From positions 372,001 through 436,000 of the forward strand of contig NZ_JAHQZS010000003.1 in assembly GCF_019061145.1 (NCBI RefSeq): a stretch of 64,000 bases of DNA, written 5' to 3'. Positions within the stretch are counted from its first letter, which is position 1. Each line of letters opens with the position of its first letter. This document shows, piece by piece, positions 38,459 to 47,056 of this stretch. The notes below the pieces were generated by a model. It saw nothing but the letters and a program-made list of their open reading frames with translations. It was not told the origin of the DNA and searched no databases. This DNA is from Anianabacter salinae (GTDB lineage: Bacteria > Pseudomonadota > Alphaproteobacteria > Rhodobacterales > Rhodobacteraceae). Made by a program: the position numbers and the translations under genes.

Positions 38459-38564
38459 CGGCGGGCCTTCGTTGTGGGCGGAACGAGGGCGGTCTTACTG
38501 CGGGGCAGGGGCGGAGTCCAACCCTGGCGGGTTTGCCGTGCCTGGAATGACAGCGAACCAGTCG

Positions 38565-38906
38565 CTACTCGGACACCTTCTTGACGAACTGCGATTTCAG
38601 GCCGATCTGGCCGACGCCGGGGATCTTGCAGTCGATGTCATGGTCGCCCGCCACCAGCCGGATGCCGCGCACCTTGGTGCCGACCTTGACCACCTGCGAC
38701 GTGCCCTTGAGCTTGAGGTCCTTGATGACCGTTACGGTGTCCCCATCTGCCAGCACGTTGCCGACGCTGTCGCGCACGGCGCCCTCGGTGTCGGTGGATG
38801 CGTCCGACGACCATTCATGCGCGCATTCGGGACAGACCAGAAGCGCGTCCATCCGGTAGGTGAAGGCGCTGGCACAGTCGGGGCAAGGCGGCAGGCTGTC
38901 GGTCAT
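38565..38906 (-). CDS. PhnA/YjdM-type zinc ribbon protein
   Basis: This is a 113-residue protein. Two CxxC pairs (PPCPDCASAF and LVCPECAHEW) make an N-terminal zinc ribbon, followed by DSVGNVLADGDTVTVIKDLKLKG and the end VGQIGLKSQFVKK, the PhnA/YjdM signature. The name comes from an old link to phosphonate use; the family role is unclear. ATG at 38906 is chosen because upstream residues are shadow sequence. Confidence 0.88.
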   Translation of the reverse strand: MTDSLPPCPDCASAFTYRMDALLVCPECAHEWSSDASTDTEGAVRDSVGNVLADGDTVTVIKDLKLKGTSQVVKVGTKVRGIRLVAGDHDIDCKIPGVGQIGLKSQFVKKVSE

Positions 38907-38958
38907 GGCTTTGCCTTTACGGGGATCGGAGCGCGCTGGCCAGAGGTATGAGCGCCCT

Positions 38959-40173
38959 TCACTCCGACAGCCGCGTGACCACCTCTTTCGACCGTTCCAG
39001 CGTGCGGTGGACGGGGCACTTGTCGGCGATCTCGAGAAGCTTGGCGCGCTGGGCGTCGTCGAGGTCGCCCTCCAGCGTGATGACCCTGCTGAAGCGGTCC
39101 ACCTTTGCGTCCGCCGGGGTGGCGGCGTCTTCGGCATGGGTCTTGTCGTGGCAGACATCGACGCGGACATGGGTCAGCGGCCAGCCCTTGCGGCGGGCAT
39201 ACATGCGGATCGTCATCGACGTGCAGGCGCCAAGCCCCGCCGAGACAAGGCCATAGGGGGTCAGGCCGCGGTTGGTGCCGCCATAGGCCACAGGCTCGTC
39301 CGCGAGGATGTGGTGGTGCGGGCCGTTCTGGATGTCCTGCAGAAAGCCGTCCGGCGCGGCCTCGGACACGCGCACGACGCCCTCGGGCGCGTCCGCAGGC
39401 GCGGCGGGCGGGTCGAGCGACAGGTAGCGCGCGGACCAGGCGGCGATCACCTCGGCAGCGTATTCGGCGTCTCCTGCGTCCGAAATCAGGTGATCGGCGC
39501 CGTCGAGGGTGACAAAGCTCTTGGGGTGTTTTGCGGCGGTGAAGATCTGCGCGGCGTTGTCGATCCCGACGGTCGCATCGCGCGGCGCATGCATCACCAG
39601 AAGCGCGGCGTGCAGCCGTCCCAGCGCGCGGGTCAGGTTGGCCGCGCGCGTATCCTCGACAAAGTCCTGCCTGATGGTGAATGGACGCCCGGCCAGCGTC
39701 ACCTCGGCGCTGCCCTTCTCGGCGATCTCGTCCAGCGCGGCGCCGAACTGGTGGGTGACATGGCCGGGATCGAACGGCGCGCCCAGCGTCACCACCGCCC
39801 GCACCGAGGCGATGTCGGGCGCCGCCGCCAGCACCGCCGCGCCGCCGAGCGAATGGCCGATCATCAGCGACGGCGCCATGCCGCGCCCCGCCAGCCACTC
39901 GGCCGCCGCCCGCAGGTCGCCCGCGTTCGAGGTGAAGGTGGTGTTGGCGAACTCGCCGCCCGAATGGCCAAGGCCGGTGAAGTCGAAGCGCAAGACCGCG
40001 ATGCCCATCGCCGCCAACCGCCCCGCGATCCGCCGCGCCGCCGCGATGTCCTTGCCGCAGGTAAAGCAATGCGCAAACAGCGCGGTCGCCAGATGCGGCC
40101 CCTCGGGCAGGTCGAGCCGGGCGGCCAGATCGGCGCCGCTGTGCCCGGTGAACGTGACTTTCTCCATCGGCAT
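38959..40173 (-). CDS. bifunctional alpha/beta hydrolase-OsmC fusion protein
   Basis: This is a 404-residue fusion. Residues about 1-245 are an alpha/beta hydrolase with nucleophile elbow GHSLGG and the downstream APRDAT and GADHLI acid/His region. Residues about 270-404 are an OsmC domain with its two reactive cysteines in LGACTSMT and KCPVHRT. OsmC reduces organic hydroperoxides. The pairing suggests an esterase linked to peroxide detoxification; this fusion is seen in other bacteria. It is divergent from the CaCA gene. Confidence 0.9.
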   Translation of the reverse strand: MPMEKVTFTGHSGADLAARLDLPEGPHLATALFAHCFTCGKDIAAARRIAGRLAAMGIAVLRFDFTGLGHSGGEFANTTFTSNAGDLRAAAEWLAGRGMAPSLMIGHSLGGAAVLAAAPDIASVRAVVTLGAPFDPGHVTHQFGAALDEIAEKGSAEVTLAGRPFTIRQDFVEDTRAANLTRALGRLHAALLVMHAPRDATVGIDNAAQIFTAAKHPKSFVTLDGADHLISDAGDAEYAAEVIAAWSARYLSLDPPAAPADAPEGVVRVSEAAPDGFLQDIQNGPHHHILADEPVAYGGTNRGLTPYGLVSAGLGACTSMTIRMYARRKGWPLTHVRVDVCHDKTHAEDAATPADAKVDRFSRVITLEGDLDDAQRAKLLEIADKCPVHRTLERSKEVVTRLSE

Positions 40174-40325
40174 GGCGGGGTCCTTTTCAACGCTGCGGCG
40201 ACGGTGACCGGCTTTCGGGATCGCCTCAAGGGGCCGTAACAGAGTGTCGCGCCAAGGTGAGATATGTGTCGTGTCGCTGTGCCTGCCTTGGGAACCCGTT
40301 GCGCCTGCCCCCGCGTTGTCGCGTC

Positions 40326-41354
40326 ATGTTCGCTGCGCTGTCCACGCCCGCCCTTGTCGCCGCCTTCGCCGCCGCCGCGCTGGTTGTCCTGATCCTCGGC
40401 ACCCGCATGACCGGGCTCGCCGACCGCATCGCGGATCGCACCGGGCTGGGCGAGGCGCTGGTGGGGGGCGTCCTGCTTGGCGCGTCGACATCGCTGTCGG
40501 GGACGGTGGTGTCGGTGACATCCGCGCTGGAGGGGCAGGCGTCGCTGGCCTTTGCCAACGGGATCGGCGGGATCGCGGCGCAGACGGCGTTCCTGGCGGT
40601 GGCTGACCTGATGTACCGGCGCGCGAACCTTGAACACACCTCGGCCGAGATCGCGAACGTCGTGCAGGGGGCGTTGTTGTTCCTGCTGCTGTCGGTGCCG
40701 CTGGTGGCCTACACCTTGCCGGAATGGTCGGTGTGGGGCGTGCACCCGGTGTCGGTGGCCATGTTGGTGATCTACGCATCGGGGGTCTACGTGACCCACC
40801 GCGTCCGCGAGAACCCTATGTGGCGGCCTGTCTCGACCGGCGACACGCAAGAGGATACGCCCGACGAGGCACAGCACAGCGGCGCGGCCTGGCGGCTGGT
40901 TGGCGGCTTTGCCGTGATGATGGCGGTGCTGGCGGTGGCTGGCTACGTCATTGCGCAGACCGGCGGCCAGATGGCTGCGCGGTTCGGCCTTTCGCAGACC
41001 ATCGTCGGCGCGTTGATGACAGCGGTGGTCACGTCGATGCCGGAGCTGGTCACGACCGTGGCGGCGGTGCGCCGGGGCGCGTTCCAACTGGCCGTGGGCG
41101 GGATCATCGGCGGCAACACCTTCGACACGCTGTTCTTGAGCCTGTCGGATTTCGGCTATAGGGACGGGTCGATCTATCATGCGATCCAGACCGCGGATCT
41201 GTTCTGGCTGGCGATCGGGCTGGTGATGACGGCGGTCCTGATGATCGGGCTGATCGTGCGTGAACGCGGCGGGCCGCTGCGGATCGGCACCGAGAGCCTG
41301 CTGCTGTTGCTGATCTATGCCGGGGCCATCGCGGCGCAGATCGCGCTGGGCTAG
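40326..41354 (+). CDS. sodium/calcium exchanger-like (CaCA) membrane protein
   Basis: This is a 342-residue protein with ten or so helices and two alpha repeats: GEALVGGVLLGASTSLSGTV near residue 40 and VGALMTAVVTSMPELVTTVA near residue 225, the cation-binding signature of the CaCA superfamily. A hydrophilic loop in the middle (STGDTQEDTPDEAQHSG) is short. It probably exchanges Ca2+ or another cation for Na+ or H+. The ATG at 40326 is used; an in-frame GTG at 40257 is not convincing. Confidence 0.85.
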   Translation: MFAALSTPALVAAFAAAALVVLILGTRMTGLADRIADRTGLGEALVGGVLLGASTSLSGTVVSVTSALEGQASLAFANGIGGIAAQTAFLAVADLMYRRANLEHTSAEIANVVQGALLFLLLSVPLVAYTLPEWSVWGVHPVSVAMLVIYASGVYVTHRVRENPMWRPVSTGDTQEDTPDEAQHSGAAWRLVGGFAVMMAVLAVAGYVIAQTGGQMAARFGLSQTIVGALMTAVVTSMPELVTTVAAVRRGAFQLAVGGIIGGNTFDTLFLSLSDFGYRDGSIYHAIQTADLFWLAIGLVMTAVLMIGLIVRERGGPLRIGTESLLLLLIYAGAIAAQIALG

Positions 41355-41393
41355 GGGCTTGTCCTGCGCTCAGATCCGGGCGATGCCGGGGAC

Positions 41394-41810
41394 ATGGAAC
41401 GACCGAACATCGATGCCTTTGCCGGAGACTGGGCGCTGTCGCGCCGCATCGAGGATGCGCGGGCAGGCGAGACATTGACCTTTGCCGGGACGGCGCAATT
41501 CGTGCCCGATGCCGCAGGGTTCACCTATATCGAGGACGGGCTGCTACAGGCGCCGGACCGTCCGGCGATGCGCGCGCAGCGGCGCTATCTGTGGCGGCAG
41601 GGCGCGGCGGGGATCGAGGTGTATTTCGCGGACGGGCGGTTCTTTCACCTGATCGGCGCGGGGCCGTCGCCTGCGGCAGAGCATGACTGTGCCCCCGATG
41701 TCTACCGCGTGCGCTATGACTTCATCGGCTGGCCGGACTGGCGTGCGGAATGGCGCGTGACGGGGCCGCACAAGGACTATGTCCTGCGCTCGGAGTATCG
41801 CCGCGCGTGA
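41394..41810 (+). CDS. DUF6314 family protein
   Basis: This is a 138-residue soluble protein. FAGDWALSRRIED near residue 9, YLWRQGAAGIEVYFADGRFFH in the middle and DVYRVRYDFIGWPDWRAEWRV, ending in KDYVLRSEYRR, give a lipocalin-like beta barrel pattern that I associate with DUF6314. It would bind a small ligand; nothing more can be said. It is followed 37 bases later by the DUF3445 gene. Confidence 0.72.
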   Translation: MERPNIDAFAGDWALSRRIEDARAGETLTFAGTAQFVPDAAGFTYIEDGLLQAPDRPAMRAQRRYLWRQGAAGIEVYFADGRFFHLIGAGPSPAAEHDCAPDVYRVRYDFIGWPDWRAEWRVTGPHKDYVLRSEYRRA

Positions 41811-41847
41811 CTTCCCCGCGCCTGAACTTGGCGCTAGCGTGCGGTCC

Positions 41848-42642
41848 ATGACACAGATTCTGCAATCCCGCCTGCCCGAGGGCTTGTGGGGCGATCCCCG
41901 CCTTGGCCGTCTGCCGGGCATCCAGCCGGTGCGCGACGGCGAGTGGCTGATTGTCGACGATGCCTTTGCCGCGCAGATGGCCGAGCGCGAGCGGCTGGTG
42001 GCCGAAGCGCGCGACAAGGTGATCGCCGCGCTGCCGGGGTCAGAGCCTGCCTGCGCCGAATTGCTGGAGGTCGTGCTGGAGGACCTTGGCCGCCGTCCCG
42101 ATTTCGCCGTCGCCTCGGAGCGGGTCACGCGGCCCGACGGGGTCGAGGTGGCGATCCACCGAGAGGACCCGCTCGGCTCGCTGGCGCGGCTGGTGCAGGA
42201 GGACCTGTGCCTGATGGAGGCGCAAGGGGACGAGCATGTCCTGACGGCGGCGGTGCTGTGCTTTCCGTCAAGCTGGACATTGGCGCAGAAGATCGGCCGC
42301 CCACTGACCGGCATTCATACGCCGGTGCGGGTTTATGACGAGGATGTCGCACGGCGGGTGCAGCGCCTGTTCGACGGCATTCGCGCGGGCCAGCCGCTGT
42401 GGCGGGTGAACGTGCTGCCCTACGACACGGCGGCGCTGTTCACGCCGCAGCGCGAGGAGGCGCGCCGCCCGCGCCCGTCGGAGGCGGCGCCGTTCATCCG
42501 GTCGGAACGGCAAAGCCTGATACGGCTTCCTGTCAGTGGCGCGGTGGTGTTTGCGATCCACACCTTCGTCGTCCAGCGCCTTGCCCTGCGCGAGCACGAG
42601 ATCGAGGTGCTGCGGCGGCTGCGGCCCGAACCCTGGCTTTAG
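41848..42642 (+). CDS. DUF3445, haem-dependent oxidative N-demethylase-like
   Basis: This is a 264-residue protein. It has LVQEDLCLMEAQGDEHVLTAAVLCFPSSW in the centre (residues about 110-140), then KIGRPLTGIHTPVRVY and LWRVNVLPYD, ending in FAIHTFVVQRLALR. This is the DUF3445 pattern; a characterised member is a haem-dependent N-demethylase that acts on dimethylamine-type compounds. The ATG at 41848 is chosen for its position after GCGGTCC. The C-terminus converges with the first of the tandem paralogues, overlapping by four bases. Confidence 0.8.
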   Translation: MTQILQSRLPEGLWGDPRLGRLPGIQPVRDGEWLIVDDAFAAQMAERERLVAEARDKVIAALPGSEPACAELLEVVLEDLGRRPDFAVASERVTRPDGVEVAIHREDPLGSLARLVQEDLCLMEAQGDEHVLTAAVLCFPSSWTLAQKIGRPLTGIHTPVRVYDEDVARRVQRLFDGIRAGQPLWRVNVLPYDTAALFTPQREEARRPRPSEAAPFIRSERQSLIRLPVSGAVVFAIHTFVVQRLALREHEIEVLRRLRPEPWL

Positions 42643-43181
42643 CGTTCGACCGCTCTGGGGGCCGCGACGAGCAAGGGCGGCGAGAACACGTTGTCATCGA
42701 ATGACAGGTTGGCGCGGGCGAATTCGTCTGCGGTGAACAGCGTGTCGGTATCGCACCAGAACACGAGGTCGGCGTGCGTTTCCTCGGCCAGAAGGTCGGC
42801 GACCTCGCAGCAGATCTCCAGCCGGTCCGCGCGGCTGGTCCGTGCACCATGTTCGGGCGCGACAGTGACGATGACCGTCAGGCTTTCCGCGTGATCCTCG
42901 AGCATCGACAGAACGGCGTGGTCCATGTCGTTGTCGCCGTCGGGGCGGGTCACGCCCTCGAACTGGTCAAGGTCAAGCGGCACCGGGCAGCGTGCTGCCA
43001 GCACCTGCACATCCGGGCAATATAGGATCAGGTATTCCTCGCGCACGAAGCGGGTTTCGAGAATCGGCTGGTCGAACTGCGCAAGACAGGCATCCAGACC
43101 TTCGACAAGGCTCGACAGCTCGACGCCAAGGGGGTCCGAATACAGAAGGGTTGCCTCTGCCGAAGCGGGCGTCTCGGTCAT
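42639..43181 (-). CDS. unknown protein, tandem paralogue 1
   Basis: This is a 180-residue soluble protein. Residues 9-14 (EATLLY) start a beta/alpha pattern, a middle strand is TVIVTVAPEHG, and near residue 139 is LVFWCDTDTLFTADEF. The N-terminal [ATE]xLLFY and the later aromatic-x-x-T-L-x-x-x-E-F motif occur at matching positions in the next two genes, so the three are paralogues. I do not recognise the family. It is acidic and has no signal peptide. Confidence 0.65.
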   Translation of the reverse strand: MTETPASAEATLLYSDPLGVELSSLVEGLDACLAQFDQPILETRFVREEYLILYCPDVQVLAARCPVPLDLDQFEGVTRPDGDNDMDHAVLSMLEDHAESLTVIVTVAPEHGARTSRADRLEICCEVADLLAEETHADLVFWCDTDTLFTADEFARANLSFDDNVFSPPLLVAAPRAVER

Positions 43182-43232
43182 CGCGTGTGTCCCTGCGGGC
43201 GGGCCGGTCTTCTGCCCGCCCGCTTCAGTCTA

Positions 43233-43970
43233 TCAGCTTGCGTGGGCGCCTTGCGAGAAAATCCGCAAGATCGGCAGTGACGAGGCCAGGCTCGCGACCT
43301 GCGCAAGGCGGCCTGCGCCTTTCGAGGCCTGAACCATATCGGTTTCGCCCGTTTGCGCGGCCATCTGCGCGTCTGCCTGTGCCTCGCGCATCGCTGCGGC
43401 GAGGACATCGACAGAGGCGGCGACCTCGGGCAGTTGCGCGCGCACGCGGGCCGGGGCCGGACGCGGCGCGCGGGTCAGTTGCCGTGCCATGACGCGGCGC
43501 GGGCGCACCGGTTCGCTGCTGGCGCGAGCCGACAGGAATTCGCGCGGGGCAAAGGCGACAGCCGACGAGACGCAGTAGATCGCGGCTACGGGCATCCGCC
43601 CGATAAGGCAGGCCGTCAGGCGCGCCAGCGCCTCGAGATGCCCTTCGCCTTCGCCGCGAAACCGCAGCACGATGGCAGCCTCGTGCAGGGCGATGGCGGT
43701 AAAGACATCGTCGTCGTCCTGTTCAGGGGCTTCGGGGCGGCTGCCCTTGAGGAAATCCTGCGTTGCCAGCGGCGTGTCGCAGATCGACATGGTGATCTGG
43801 ATGCCAGGCCCGGTGATCACGAGATCAAGCGGGCCGACCATTTGCGCGCTGTCGGGATCGGCGCCAAGCGCGCCCGCGATCTCGACGAACCGCTCTGCCG
43901 CATTGGTCAGGTCTATGTCGTCCGTCGTTGCGAAGAACAGAACCGTCTCTTCGGTCTTTGCGTCAGTCAT
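43233..43970 (-). CDS. unknown protein, tandem paralogue 2
   Basis: This is a 245-residue soluble protein. It begins MTDAKTEETVLFFATTDDID, has an acidic EQDDDD run near residue 84, and carries IYCVSSAVAFAPREF at about residues 131-145, the counterpart of the motif in paralogue 1. The last 100 residues are alanine-rich and basic, with a linker RAPRPAPARVRAQ, and may be disordered. The start at ATG 43970 is preferred over one five codons upstream. Function unknown. Confidence 0.65.
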   Translation of the reverse strand: MTDAKTEETVLFFATTDDIDLTNAAERFVEIAGALGADPDSAQMVGPLDLVITGPGIQITMSICDTPLATQDFLKGSRPEAPEQDDDDVFTAIALHEAAIVLRFRGEGEGHLEALARLTACLIGRMPVAAIYCVSSAVAFAPREFLSARASSEPVRPRRVMARQLTRAPRPAPARVRAQLPEVAASVDVLAAAMREAQADAQMAAQTGETDMVQASKGAGRLAQVASLASSLPILRIFSQGAHAS

Positions 43971-44106
43971 GGTTTCAACCCCCACTCTTGTCCGATGATC
44001 AAGGATCGCAGGCGCAAAAGGAAAGACTGAGGCCGTTGTGGGGTGGTTTATGGTTCCCTCGGGTCACTTTCCGGCAAGGATGTGGCGGGGCGAGCTGACA
44101 GAAAAC

Positions 44107-44135
44107 GAGGGGCTGTGCGCCTGGCACAGCCCCTC
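44107..44135 (-). terminator. intrinsic terminator of tandem paralogue 3
   Basis: A perfect 12-base-pair stem GAGGGGCTGTGC / GCACAGCCCCTC (loop GCCTG) lies 25 bases after the stop. On the minus strand it is followed by GTTTTCTG. It separates paralogue 3 from paralogue 2, which therefore needs its own promoter. Confidence 0.85.
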
Positions 44136-44160
44136 GGACCCTCCCCAGGGCGCGCAAGGA

Positions 44161-45510
44161 TCAGATGTTGGTCGCGGCTGCTGCGCGGGCGATACCGCTG
44201 AGCAGGATGTGGCTCTCAAAGCCGAAATGCGGCGAGGCCATGAACAGAGCGACCACCGCGCCGAAGGCGGCGAGCGTGACATAGAGGTTCGGACCCCGCA
44301 CCAGGTTCCACAGGAAGATCGCGGCGGCGGGGATCGGCGTGATGACGGCGATGCAGCCGCACAGCGCGTAGGACCGCATGGCATGGCTGCGGCGCGTGGC
44401 CAGCTCCATGGCGATCAGCTGTTCGTTCGACAGGGTGGCGTCGAAGAGGTCTTCCTCTTGCGTGTCCTCGGCTGACATCACCGGCACGGGAAGGCCGAAC
44501 GCCAGCGGGCGGCGGGGATCATGGCGGGCGAGCATCGGCGCTGGCGCGTCCTCTTCCATCGGTTGGGGCGCGGCGGGCTCGGGCGCGGGCGCCGGGTCTG
44601 CGATGAAGGCGACGGCGTCGGCGACGGCGGCGATATCCTCGGGGCTGGGGCCGGTGTCGCGCGCGGCGTAGGACGCAGCAGGCGCCTCGGGCTCGGCGGT
44701 CAGCCTGTCGAAGCGTCCCAGAAAGGCAATGCTGCCGTCCTCCAGCGACTTGCGTTCGACCAGAAGGCGCCAGTCGGGGCCAAGATCGACCTCCTTGACG
44801 GCGCCCGGCCCGATCGTGGAGAGCACCATTCTGCTCAGGACGTCCGCCAGCGCGGACAGCGCCTCTGACAGGGGCAGACCACTGCGCGGGCGTTCGACCA
44901 TCAGCGTGTGGCCGATCAGGTTCTCGGCGCCGCCAGCGTGCAGCACGTCAGCGGACGTGCCATTGGCAAAGACGACGCGGCCCGGTTCGGGGCGGATCGC
45001 AAGCGCTGCGGGGAACGCCGTGGTCGCGGTGCTGTCCAGCTCGTCCGCCGACAGAAGCGTTTCGGACTGCGGCCAGTAGAGCAGCGACGCGCGGGCGCGT
45101 TCCGCGATCAGCAGCACCGTCCGGTGCAACGCGATCAGCTTGAGCACCTCGGAGACCGGCTGTTCGGCCGGTTTGCCCGGCGCGGCGCCATCGCAGACCT
45201 CGATCCGGACGACATCGCGGTGACGGGCGACGGCTGCGGTATAGTTGAAGCCCTTGATCCGGGTCAGAGGCGCCGACAGGGCCGCCGACATGCGCGACGG
45301 GCCAAGGGGCTTGTCCTCGATCGAGAGGGTGATGTGCAAAAGACCCGCGCTGTAGACCGCGCGGCGCGCGCTGGGGCAGGGGATCGAATGGAAGTGCAGG
45401 TCCAACGGTTCCAGAGCCTCGGACAAGGCGGCGCGGACTTCCTCGAACACGACCATCGGGCGGTGTTCGAACAGCAGCATCGCTTCCGTCTTGTGTGCAG
45501 GCAGTGTCAT
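44161..45510 (-). CDS. unknown protein, tandem paralogue 3 with membrane C-terminus
   Basis: This is a 449-residue protein. MTLPAHKTEAMLLFEHRPMV opens the shared domain, and LLYWPQSETLLSADEL at residues 143-158 is the shared motif. The family-like domain covers about residues 1-290. A Pro/Ala/Glu-rich linker (about 300-345) follows, then two hydrophobic segments near the C-terminus (FLWNLVRGPNLYVTLAAFGA region). It is the longest of three paralogues and the only one that looks membrane-attached. The ATG at 45510 is used; an in-frame TTG upstream is weak. Confidence 0.68.
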   Translation of the reverse strand: MTLPAHKTEAMLLFEHRPMVVFEEVRAALSEALEPLDLHFHSIPCPSARRAVYSAGLLHITLSIEDKPLGPSRMSAALSAPLTRIKGFNYTAAVARHRDVVRIEVCDGAAPGKPAEQPVSEVLKLIALHRTVLLIAERARASLLYWPQSETLLSADELDSTATTAFPAALAIRPEPGRVVFANGTSADVLHAGGAENLIGHTLMVERPRSGLPLSEALSALADVLSRMVLSTIGPGAVKEVDLGPDWRLLVERKSLEDGSIAFLGRFDRLTAEPEAPAASYAARDTGPSPEDIAAVADAVAFIADPAPAPEPAAPQPMEEDAPAPMLARHDPRRPLAFGLPVPVMSAEDTQEEDLFDATLSNEQLIAMELATRRSHAMRSYALCGCIAVITPIPAAAIFLWNLVRGPNLYVTLAAFGAVVALFMASPHFGFESHILLSGIARAAAATNI

Positions 45511-45651
45511 TGTGCCGGGTCCATTGGTTTTCAATTGCAAGGAAACCGCGAATTCCCGGCTAAATTGTGGCCCGCGGCGGGTCGTTTCGGGGATTTGGCG
45601 GGGCAACAGGGGGGCCGTGACCGGCGGCGCGGTGACCCCCAGAGACGAAGA

Positions 45652-45690
45652 AAGGCGCGCGATCGGGGAGATCGCGCGCCTTCTCCTGAC
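45652..45690 (-). terminator. strong intrinsic terminator
   Basis: A perfect 13-base-pair stem (AAGGCGCGCGATC / GATCGCGCGCCTT, loop GGGGA) can work in either direction, with TTTCTTCG on the minus side and TCTCCT on the plus side. On the minus strand it ends the transcript from the small membrane protein at 46149, or from the short ORF between. Confidence 0.75.
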
Positions 45691-45700
45691 CGGCCCGTCG

Positions 45701-45829
45701 TCACGCCAGCACCTTTGGCGTCTGGGTCGGCTGGGTCCATGCTGTCGGCGCGGCCTGGGGAAAGCGGGTCGCCGATACGCCTCGGGAGGAGCGTGCCCGC
45801 ATGAAGAGAGTCGGGGGCGGGCTCAGCAT
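45701..45829 (-). CDS. possible short ORF of 33-42 residues
   Basis: On the minus strand an ORF of 42 residues from 45829, or 33 from 45802, ends TRFPQAAPTAWTQPTQTPKV. It ends 19 bases before a strong terminator, and 230 bases of the transcript after the preceding gene are otherwise empty. There is no good ribosome site, so evidence is weak. The 370-base stretch 45511-45879 holds only this ORF and the terminator. Confidence 0.25.
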   Translation of the reverse strand: MLSPPPTLFMRARSSRGVSATRFPQAAPTAWTQPTQTPKVLA

Positions 45830-45879
45830 GGGTAATTGGGGAGGTCCAGGTCCCCGGGTAACTGCGGTGCGGTGTTCCT

Positions 45880-46149
45880 TTACAGCGGCAGCGACGTCAG
45901 GGCGTGGGCCATGCCCACTCCGGCGCCGAATGTGCCAAGCGACACGGCCAGAGCGACGACCAGATCGATACCGTAGCCCGTGACCCTTGCGAGGTTCAGG
46001 CCATGCGGGCGGCGATTGCCACGATAGATGTCGATCCGTTCGATGGTGTCGAACAACGCGCGTTCGTCCGGGCTGGGCCAATGCGCGATCGTCGAGCGAC
46101 GCGGAGTGGTCGGCTTGAACGGGGCAGTGCGTTCAGCAGAGCGGTCCAT
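45880..46149 (-). CDS. small membrane protein, function unknown
   Basis: This is an 89-residue protein. The first 55 residues are polar (MDRSAERTAPFKPTTPRRST), and the last 30 contain one hydrophobic segment (GIDLVVALAVSLGTFGAGVG). A ribosome site AAAGGAAA precedes ATG 46149. It sits in the promoter side of a Crp/Fnr regulator gene. A tail-anchored protein is likely; role unknown. Confidence 0.65.
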   Translation of the reverse strand: MDRSAERTAPFKPTTPRRSTIAHWPSPDERALFDTIERIDIYRGNRRPHGLNLARVTGYGIDLVVALAVSLGTFGAGVGMAHALTSLPL

Positions 46150-46279
46150 GTCAGTTTCCTTTCCAATGAGTGGCAGCTCATCTTCTGGGATCATGTCTGA
46201 CAGATTCGCCCCCTGTCCTCTGTGAACGGGATCACAGAAGACCTTTCTTTCTGAATTTCGCGTTAAGCGGGTGGAGCGG

Positions 46280-46930
46280 TCAGACGCCGCCGGTCTCGGC
46301 AAGCGTCTCGAGCGCCTCGCGGTCGAGGATGGCAAGGCCGCCGCGGGACACTTCGATGACCCCGGCCGCCTTCCAGTCGTTCAGCACGCGCGACACCGCT
46401 TCGCGAGTGGCGCCGGTGAATTCGGCGACCTCGGCCTGGCTCATCGACAGGCGGTTGGTGCCGTGCTGTGTCAGATACAGCAGGCGCCGCGCCAGCCGGG
46501 TGGGCATCGGCAGGAACACCTGGTCTGACATCTGCGCGTTCATCCAGCGCATCCGCTGGCCCGCCAGACGGATCAGCCCCAGCGCGATGTCCGGTTCGCG
46601 CCGGATCGCAGCGGTCAGATCGGGATTGCGGATGCGGTAGAGCCGCGTCGGTTCGGTCGCGGTGACGGTCGCGGTGCGCTCGCCCGGATCGAACAGGGAA
46701 ATCTCGCCGAGGACCGACCCTTCCCGCATGATGTCGAGCGTGAGTTTCTTGCCTTCTTCGGACAGGACGCTGATTTCCAGCGTGCCCGAGATCACGGAAT
46801 AAAGCGCGTCGCCCTCGTCGCCTTGCTCGAACAGAACCTCGTTCTCGGCAAGCCGAACCTCGTTCGCCAGCGTCTTGAGCGAGGCGCGCAGTGCTTCGGG
46901 TGCGCTGGTCAGAAACCCCTGCGTGAACAT
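46280..46930 (-). CDS. Crp/Fnr-family transcriptional regulator
   Basis: This is a 216-residue regulator. The N-terminal cyclic-nucleotide-like domain has VLFEQGDEGDALYSVISG and GSVLGEISLFDPGERTATVT, a nucleotide-pocket-like stretch. The C-terminal winged helix is SQAEVAEFTGATREAVSRVL. The cysteines of Fnr are absent, so it is not an oxygen sensor of that type. The ligand is unknown. It could regulate its neighbours. Confidence 0.9.
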   Translation of the reverse strand: MFTQGFLTSAPEALRASLKTLANEVRLAENEVLFEQGDEGDALYSVISGTLEISVLSEEGKKLTLDIMREGSVLGEISLFDPGERTATVTATEPTRLYRIRNPDLTAAIRREPDIALGLIRLAGQRMRWMNAQMSDQVFLPMPTRLARRLLYLTQHGTNRLSMSQAEVAEFTGATREAVSRVLNDWKAAGVIEVSRGGLAILDREALETLAETGGV

Positions 46931-47010
46931 CTGCCTTCCCGTGTCATCCCCGCACGAAGGCTAACACGCCCGCGGCGTCAGGCCACAGGAAATCCGGCGC
47001 GGCAAACTGA

Positions 47011-47040
47011 AAAGGGCGCCCGAGGGCGCCCTTTGCTGTC
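47011..47040 (-). terminator. intrinsic terminator of glnA
   Basis: An AAAGGGCGCCC / GGGCGCCCTTT stem lies 24 bases after the glnA stop. On the minus strand it is followed by TTTTCAGTTT. It separates glnA from the Crp/Fnr gene. Confidence 0.9.
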
Positions 47041-47056
47041 TGTTCTGCCGGTTTGA

